This document shows, one piece after another, positions 57,635 through 64,000 of a stretch of DNA of 64,000 nt (positions within the stretch are counted from its first letter, which is position 1; the number at the start of each line of letters is the position of its first letter). Made by a program: the position numbers and the translations under genes. This DNA comes from Lumbricus terrestris (lineage: Eukaryota > Annelida > Clitellata > Crassiclitellata > Lumbricidae). The notes beneath the pieces were generated by a model. That model made no database searches. It saw only the letters and a program-made list of their open reading frames with translations, and was not told where the DNA came from. The stretch is from NCBI GenBank assembly GCA_949752735.1, contig OX457043.1, positions 37,198,605 to 37,262,604 on the forward strand, written 5' to 3'.

Positions 57635-58312
57635 GAAAGAATTTGTATAAATATTATTTTACATCGTTAAATAGGAAATAGCGAAAGTCTTGTAAACTGC
57701 TCAAATTGTGATAAGGGCAACCTGGTTGATTGTTCGTTAGAGGGTAGTTCATTGGATAACACGCTGGCTTGGAGAATGAGAGGTACCGAGATCGAGATCA
57801 GCGGTGCGGTCAATTACTTTGGTAAACATGACTAAACTGGCAATCCACGCACCCACAGCCCACCCATCAGTGGCCACCAATCATAATTATATATCTATAG
57901 GAAGTTTGAATAGTACGGGTTCTTGGTAACTTGATGCAAATTGAATCGGCTCTGATCTATCCTACCTACAGTGTTTGCACGTTCGAGCGATGTGTGTACG
58001 AGATAATAAATGTGACCTTTTTTTACGAAACCAGTCGCTTGTCGGGTTATAGATATATAATTATGATTGGTGGCCACTGATGGGTGGGCTGTGGGTGCGT
58101 GGATTGCCAGTTTAGTCATGTTTACCAAAGTAATTGACCGCACCGCTGATCTCGATCTCGGTACCTCTCATTCTCCAAGCCAGCGTGTTATCCAATGAAC
58201 TACCCTCTAACGAACAATCAACCAGGTTGCCCTTATCACAATTTGAGCAGTTTACAAGACTTTTGCTATTTCCTATTTAACGATGTAAAATAATATTTAT
58301 ACAAATTCTTTC
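57635..58312. repeat. Near-perfect palindrome, 265-bp arms, 148-bp spacer, tRNA-like arms
   Basis: The arms 57635-57899 and 58048-58312 have equal length, and by eye differ at about one position (GCGAAAGTC versus GCAAAAGTC). Each arm holds TAGTTCATTGG (fits the A box) followed 33 nt later by AGATCGAGATC (weak B box, about 7 of 11). A seven-base TTGGAGA loop lies between, flanked by only partly paired stem bases. The spacer 57900-58047 is unique in the window. No target duplication is evident at the outer edges. It lies in the SNW1 intron. Confidence 0.9.
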
Positions 58313-60170
58313 AGGTAGAAAATTACCAAAAACGATGGGAAGCCTCAAAATGGTCGTAATTGACTTCAATGCAAAAACAAGTTTTAAAATATATATTTAA
58401 CACAAATGACGTATAAAATGCTTGTTTAGACGTATCTAAATGCGTGAAAATTAATTTTTAATAAGAGCCCTCAATCTGCTCATCGAGATCGAAAGTCAGA
58501 ATTTTAGTCAAAATTAGCTACTTTTGTTGCGATATTAAATTAGGTTACTTGTCGAATCGAAAAGCGTGATTGGTCTCGTTTTAAACAAGGAAATCCCCTT
58601 TTTCTATTCTATTAATAACACATGATCGCCTTGTAATTAGTGCACCCAGAGAGTGACCCGAAATAGATCGACTAACAGAGACAAATTCAGAATAGCGCTA
58701 TAAAACAGACACGTGACCAAATCTTGAGCCGTGGTTGGCTGAACGATTGAAGGTCGCATGGTCTCGCCTGCCATAACGGGATGAATCGTTTATTTTCTTC
58801 GCTTTTCACTTAAATAACTTAATCTTCGAAATGGAGAATATTTTGTAAATCTGTAGAGTATTTTTGCAATCGTCGAAGCTACGCGGCGGCCAAATTGTAT
58901 TTAAATCGGTCCAATAGAAATAGCCGTTTCATAGGAGAATGTCAATATTTATATTGCCAAATTTCGCACACGATTTTCTCATCTAACAGTTTATGCATAC
59001 CATCGGGTTTTAAATTCTATAACTCCGGTTATATTTTAGATATAGAAAAACCGCAAACAGTTTTGGAAAGGAAAATGAAGCATCTGCAGGAAATTGCTAA
59101 AAAGTGAAAAATTCAATTTGGTACTTGCGACTGCTTTTGTGACGAAAGGTCACAAATAGGATCAATATTATTGTCTATCTGTGTAGATAGGCCCAATTAA
59201 AATTCCTTATGAGAATTGAAAAGATTTGCATGAGTTATCAGACTACGTTCAAATTGTAATCGGACGCAACTGTCTTTTTTATTCATGTTTCTCTGTAGAC
59301 TAAGCTGTTAGGTAACTATTTCCTTTGAGGGAGCCGAAAGGGTACTAGGCCTACTCGTAAGACGCTGCTTATCAGTTGCAATATTTACATTTAATTAGAT
59401 TATAAATGGACAAAGGTCCACATCTTGTAGTGCCTGGTTGATTGTGTGTTTGAAATATTACACACATAGGGTCCGATATAAAATTATGTTCCTCCTGGCC
59501 GAGTACTCTTGGAAGCGTTTGTTCCTATGCTATTTCACTGACTCATTCATTTGTCTTCTGCAATTCAGCATTTGCCTGTAATTCAGTCCCAATGTGGAAA
59601 GTAATTGCTCGAATTTGATGCCGTTTGCTGTATTCGATACATAATATACCCATTTATTGACCAGCAAAATTGCAGAATATTCAATCAATGATTACTAAGG
59701 ACTTTTATGACACAAATGTGCTGAAACTTTGAGCTCGATTTTTCCTTTGTTGTGATTCTACAAGTTACAGAATCGAACCAATATAATTTCAGTTATCGAA
59801 CCAATATAATTTCAGTTATCTTCAGTTAGAAAAAAGATATTTTCATTCTGTAAAAAGTATTTTGAAGCAGAATAACTGTAGAATATAACTGAATAAAAAA
59901 AGTCAAAAATGTCAAGTGACGGATTTTGAGCCCCTGTGTCACATATATGACATTCCTATGAAAAAGTGCCTGTCACATATAAAGCCATGTTGCCAACCAT
60001 TACACCTTTATATGGTACAAAGTGCAGCCTAGATAAATTCATCTAAAAGTAATTTGAAAGAATTTTTTTGGGCAAACAAGAGCAGGATAGAGCCTATACA
60101 TTTCTGTAAACAGTGCTGACAAGTTACATTTATATTTATACAGGGTTGTGTTCAATGAGCAGCTTCAGGG
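58313..60170. other. SNW1 intron, nothing recognised
   Basis: A small duplication ATCGAACCAATATAATTTCA occurs twice near 59770-59815. No gene was seen. Confidence 0.4.
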
Positions 60171-60173
60171 ATA

Positions 60174-60680
60174 ATGGTACCCCTAAACTATATCTATTGT
60201 GCTCATTTCCATTTTGTTTTTCACCATTTAACACTGCTATGGCCAGTGATGATGTATGGTTGTGAGAGTTGGACAAGCAAAAAGAGTGATGAGGATAGAA
60301 TAAAGGCATTTGAAATGAAAGGCATAAGAAAAATCCTCAGAATATCATGGACTGAGAAAAAACCCAAATGAATGGGTACTGGAGACGGCTGGTGTAGAAA
60401 GGAGTCTACTTGAATCAATTAAAGGGAGGAACATGTCATACTTCAGGAACATCATGAGAAAACATGGAGATTGCTTAGAGAAGGAAATTATGCAAGGAAC
60501 GGTTCCGGGAGCAAGATCAAGAGGAAGACTTAGGAAGAGGTGGTGGGACAACATGTTTCAATGGACGGGATTATCAACAGAGGAATTGTTGAGAGCAACC
60601 GAAGACAGGAGAGGATGGAGAAGAATTGTCCAAAATGCGACCAACCCTCCTGTCGAGGAAGGTTGAAGATGGATGGATGG
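60174..60680 (+). mobile_element. LINE C-terminal fragment (YGCESW...WDNM type)
   Basis: Frames read VMMYGCESWTSKKSDEDRIK, KGIRKILRISWTEKK, then GDCLEKEIMQGTVPGARSRG and RLRKRWWDNMFQWTGLS, followed by RRGWRRIVQNAT. This is the conserved end of an endonuclease/RT LINE distinct from the 11400/22060 family. One frameshift is near 60370. It ends with ATGGATGG units. Confidence 0.75.
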
Positions 60681-61010
60681 CAAGTTTTTATGCAAGTTTA
60701 ACTTACCAAGCTGCAATGTAAGATTTCTCTGTTCCTATCATTAAATTATCAGTTTGTAGCTCTCTGAAAAGAGGAAATGTAAAGAGGAGTTTCCAATTTT
60801 CTGGCTGAAGACTAGCAACTCAACAATCCTTCTTTAAACAGTGCCACTCAAATTTCATTACACACTGGAGATCATAGTTGATCCTTCTCTACAGTAAAAC
60901 AGGAAAAAAGCTACGTTTTCTTCTATTTGACATAAAGCAGAAAACACCAAAAATGCCTCAGACCATTTATATTCAATTTTAAAACCATACAAATAGAAAA
61001 AGATAAATAC
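60681..61010. other. SNW1 intron, nothing recognised
   Basis: Sequence between the LINE fragment and the SNW1 exon donor. No other feature. Confidence 0.4.
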
Positions 61011-61143
61011 CTTCAGCACGAACACCAGCACGCTCTTCACGTGCTTTCTGAGCCAGCAAACGCAAATTTTCTTCTTTGGCTTCTTTTTCCTTTTGCAACG
61101 ATTTCTTTTCCATCTGGGCTCTAGCCTCCACGGCTTCCCTGGC
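61011..61143 (-). CDS. SNW1: SNW1/SKIP exon, most 5' one in the window
   Basis: The acceptor ATTGTAG is followed in phase 0 by AREAVEARAQMEKKSLQKEK, then EAKEENLRLLAQKAREERAG and VRAE. The donor GTATTTATC leaves one base of a Glu codon. Human SNW1 reads KAREAVEMRAQVERK...AQKARERRAG, the charged helix at the end of the SNW/SKIP domain. The exon is 133 nt. The rest of the domain, including its SNWKN motif, must lie to the right of the window; no earlier exon was found in 61144-64000. Confidence 0.96.
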
Positions 61144-62512
61144 CTACAATACACTAGCCATATACAATAGTTGCAAGAGAGCCTAATCAATAAACTTTCA
61201 AACAGGCTTTGCATACATGTATTTGCATTTGAGTGCAGATAACAAAACTACAGTATTTTTGTGTATTTAACATGTCAGTTGTACAAAGTTTTACACATGA
61301 CGCACCCTAGATGCATGGTATATTTGTGGGCGCATTATATAAATTAAATTTTACATAACCAAATTTAGTACCGAATAATTTTTAGGTCATGGTCAGAAAC
61401 TGAGCACTTACAAAGTTTCTCTTTGCATACAATAAAAAGGCATGGATGTCGACGAAATCAATATACATGAAGTCCGACATCAGTAGTTTTATTTGTTAAT
61501 TGTCATACTATTGTTATGAAATAACACATCAATATGACAAACCACATAAAGTTACAATAAAATGTTAAAAAACATCATGACAGGAGTTTCTTTTTACAAA
61601 CAATACAGGAATTTATTTCTGTACGCACAACTAGCACAAATCTGAAGCGAACGGTGATCGAAGCGGACTTTTCGCGACAATAATAATTATAGTCGATCGT
61701 CTTGAAGGGTACTATACTGTTTAGTTTTCTTTATTCCAAATCTCTGCTGCATGTGCCTCTGTTGATTTAGAATTAGCACAAATAACCTACCTATTAGACA
61801 TTGGACCCGATTTTGTGCTAGTGGTGCGGTGCCTCAGACGGGGAATTCAGCAAGCAGTTGTGGATATATAACCGTGCATGGACGCCCCTCTATACAAGGA
61901 GCCTGTGATTAAGTTATAGGCGCCATGCAGACCACTCTCCCCGCCCTCCTGTTGTGTATGTCAGCGCCCCTAGGACCATAATATTATCATCCACCTGTCA
62001 TGGTGGGTTGCCAGAACACGTTACGGCCTAGCATGTCCCTGCAGGTTTCGTTCTTTTCATAACCCCAAATAAGAACGTGCATCATTCATCGAGTCGGATA
62101 TGTCTACATTAAATTATGCTTCACTAAAATAATATTGCTGTTCTGTCGGTCTGTAGTAGGCTATAATTAGGCCTATGTAAGCGCGAAGGAACCGGAGGAG
62201 TAGAGAGAGATAGAGAGGTACAATGGCAACAGGTTTGCCATGAAAGATTGGCATGTCACTGAATTAATTAACCCTCACTTTCCCATTGAAGAAATTTTTA
62301 CTCTCAGGATGCAGACTAAAAGTTCCGACGTCCAACAACCCCCACCCCAGTCAAAGCGCATGAACAACCAGTGAGTCATCCTAATGAAATTTTTTGATAC
62401 CCTCTCCCAACACAGCCAGTCCAGCATCAGACTGAGCAGGCCTACCCATCATTAAACCACTACATATTCGCCTTGTCATGCTTCGAGGGTTTGCAATAAT
62501 ATTGCAATATTA
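61144..62512. other. SNW1 intron, nothing recognised
   Basis: No exon or repeat boundary was found. Contains a TAGGCCTA octamer near 62168. Confidence 0.4.
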
Positions 62513-63054
62513 TCTATATAAATAAAGAGAAGATTCTGTCTGTTTGACCGGAATGCATTTCCACAGTTTTTGAGCTTTTTACTCCAAACCTTCACTACTG
62601 TGTCCGTCTCGGCATCCGACGCGTAGAGAAGGGGTTCGCGAATCTCTGCCATCATGGGGGCCAGGGTGGGAGAGCAAAAACCCTCATTTTCCCTCTTGGA
62701 CCTTGCCCTTTCAAGCTTATGAAGGCAGTTTTCTTTTGGGTCCCATACATGTATGTATAAAAGCAGCGGTTGACAACCGTTTTAGGTGTTTTGCCAGTCC
62801 GGATTTCACGGGTCGCATACCGGTGGAGGTCGGGCTGGGGAGAGGGGTGGAAGGAGGAGTGAAGGGGCGAATGGGGTGGGGGTGATGAGTGGAGGCGGTG
62901 GGATGAGAGGGTGGAGGGGGCTGAGGAAATTTTCCCGAAAACCCAAATTTCTCGGGTGGCGTACCGGTGGAGGTCGGAGTGTGGTGTGCGTGGTGTGGTG
63001 GCCGGAGCGGGTCGATTTATAAACTTCCCGGGCAACGCCGGGTACCCCAGCTAG
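62513..63054 (+). mobile_element. Helitron, short copy
   Basis: Starts TCTATATAAATAAAGAGAAG after A and ends CGCCGGGTACCCCAGCTAG. The base after CTAG is G rather than T. The interior has two GGTGGAGGTCGG-type units. Its 5' 90 bp match the 52583 copy closely. Confidence 0.85.
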
Positions 63055-64000
63055 GGGCCAAAGTGGGGGAGAATTTTCGAGGGTAAAAAATTTCCTGAAA
63101 AAACATTTCACGGGTGGCGCACCGGTGGAGGTCGGAGTTAGTGGTGGCGTGTTGTGGGTGGGGTGGGAGAGATGTGAGAGGAAATTTGGGGGGACATTTT
63201 TCCCCAAAAACCAAAATTTCACGGGTGGCGTACCGGTGGAGATCGGAGTTAGTGGTGGCGTGTTGTGGGGTGGGGGCAGGGTCGGGTAGGGTTTTTTTGG
63301 GGTGGAGAAAAATTTCCGAAAACCAAAATCTCATGGGTGGCGTACCGGTGGAGGTTGGAATTAGTGGTGGCGTGTTGCGGAGAGATATGGAGGAAGGGGT
63401 GGGGGAAATTTGGAAAGGGAAATCAACATTTCACGGGTGACGTAACTGTGGACGTCGGAGTTAGTGGTGGCGGGAAAGGGGTGGAGGAAATTTGGGGGGA
63501 AAATTTTCCCCCAAAACCAAAATTTCACAGGTGGCGTACCGGTGGAGGTCGGAGTTAGTGGTGGCGTGTTGTGGGGAGTGGGAGAAATTTAGAAGGAGAA
63601 ATTTTTCCCCGAAAACCAAAATTTCACAGGTGGCGTACCGGTGGAGGTCGGAGTTAGTGGTGGCGTGTTGTGGAGGGAGGGAGGGGAGGAGGAAATTTGG
63701 GGGGATTTTTTCCCCTGAAAACAAAAATTTCTCGGGTGGCGTACCGGTGGTGGTCGGAGTGAAGGGTGTGGTGTGGTGGGGTTGTGGCCGGAGCGGTGGT
63801 GACGTGTTGTGGGGTAGGGGCAGGGTAGGGGCGGTGTTTTTTGGGGGGGAGAAAAATTTTCCGAAAATCAAAATTCCACAAGTGGCGCACCGGTGGAGGT
63901 CGGAGTTAGTGGTGGCGTGTAGTGAGGAGAAGGGGTCGGGAAGGGGATGGGGGAAATTTGGAGGGGGCTAATTTTTTCCATGAAAAACAAAATTTCACGG
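63055..64000 (+). repeat. Helitron-type minisatellite continuing past the Helitron terminus
   Basis: About eight units contain AAATTTCACGGGTGGCGTAC, CGGTGGAGGTCGGAGTTAGT and GGTGGCGTGTTGTGG, with lengths of roughly 90-130 bp. The units are the same family as inside the two Helitrons but more regular. The array runs off the window edge. Long frames on both strands follow the repeat and are not genes. Confidence 0.85.

Noticed and set aside
57737..57815. A functional tRNA gene in the palindrome arm
   Set aside because: The A box is good but the B box is weak and the anticodon stem is only partly paired. tRNA-like is all that can be claimed.

Overview
This window looks like a piece of an animal nuclear genome, probably a marine invertebrate and possibly a deuterostome. 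The evidence is spliced genes with kilobase introns, abundant microsatellites, and a dense mix of LINE, SINE, Helitron, hAT-like, Tc1/mariner-like and LTR remnants. The species cannot be named from sequence alone. No bacterial-type operon, rRNA or CRISPR array was seen.

Only two host genes are supported. On the plus strand, an NHL-repeat beta-propeller gene has two coding exons (9225-9555 and 36160-36770). They join in phase inside an NHL glycine codon and are separated by a 26.6-kb intron packed with transposons. On the minus strand, the last four coding exons of SNW1/SKIP, the spliceosome and transcription co-regulator, lie at 61143-61011, 56671-56575, 48953-48845 and 44333-43977. All three junctions agree in phase. 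The 5' part of SNW1 lies beyond the right edge. The two genes converge tail to tail, with about 7.2 kb between their stop codons.

Layout. 1-4.9 kb: AT-rich intergenic repeats. 4.9-7.9 kb: a decayed L2-like LINE. 8.0-9.0 kb: a terminal-inverted-repeat (TIR) element. 9.2 kb: NHL exon 1. 9.6-36.1 kb: the NHL intron, with LINE fragments, a nested pair of palindromic Tc1/mariner derivatives (12.2-14.4 kb), a 446-bp-arm palindrome (14.8-16.9 kb), simple-sequence blocks (18.1, 20.2-21.8 and 33.0-33.7 kb), a decayed hAT-like transposase region (23.9-26.0 kb), an intact-ended hAT element (29.1-30.4 kb) and a fold-back element with a 9-bp target duplication (30.7-31.6 kb). 36.2-36.8 kb: NHL exon 2, followed by a 117-bp tandem repeat. 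38.7-39.3 kb: a solo LTR. 40-45.4 kb: LINE fragments around the SNW1 last exon. 48.1-48.6 kb: a second solo LTR. 50.3-51.5 kb: a hAT element. 52.6-53.7 and 62.5-63.1 kb: Helitrons. 54.8-56.0 kb: a GC-rich minisatellite. 57.6-58.3 kb: a nearly perfect palindrome with tRNA-like arms. 63.1-64 kb: Helitron-type minisatellite running off the window.

The host genes do not form a pathway. The most informative content is the transposon record. Many elements have visible target duplications and clear nesting, and two nested insertions can be dated against an empty site in the opposite palindrome arm. A recurring design is a non-autonomous element whose ends are built from repeated short phrases. All assignments come from reading the sequence by eye; no alignment or database search was run.
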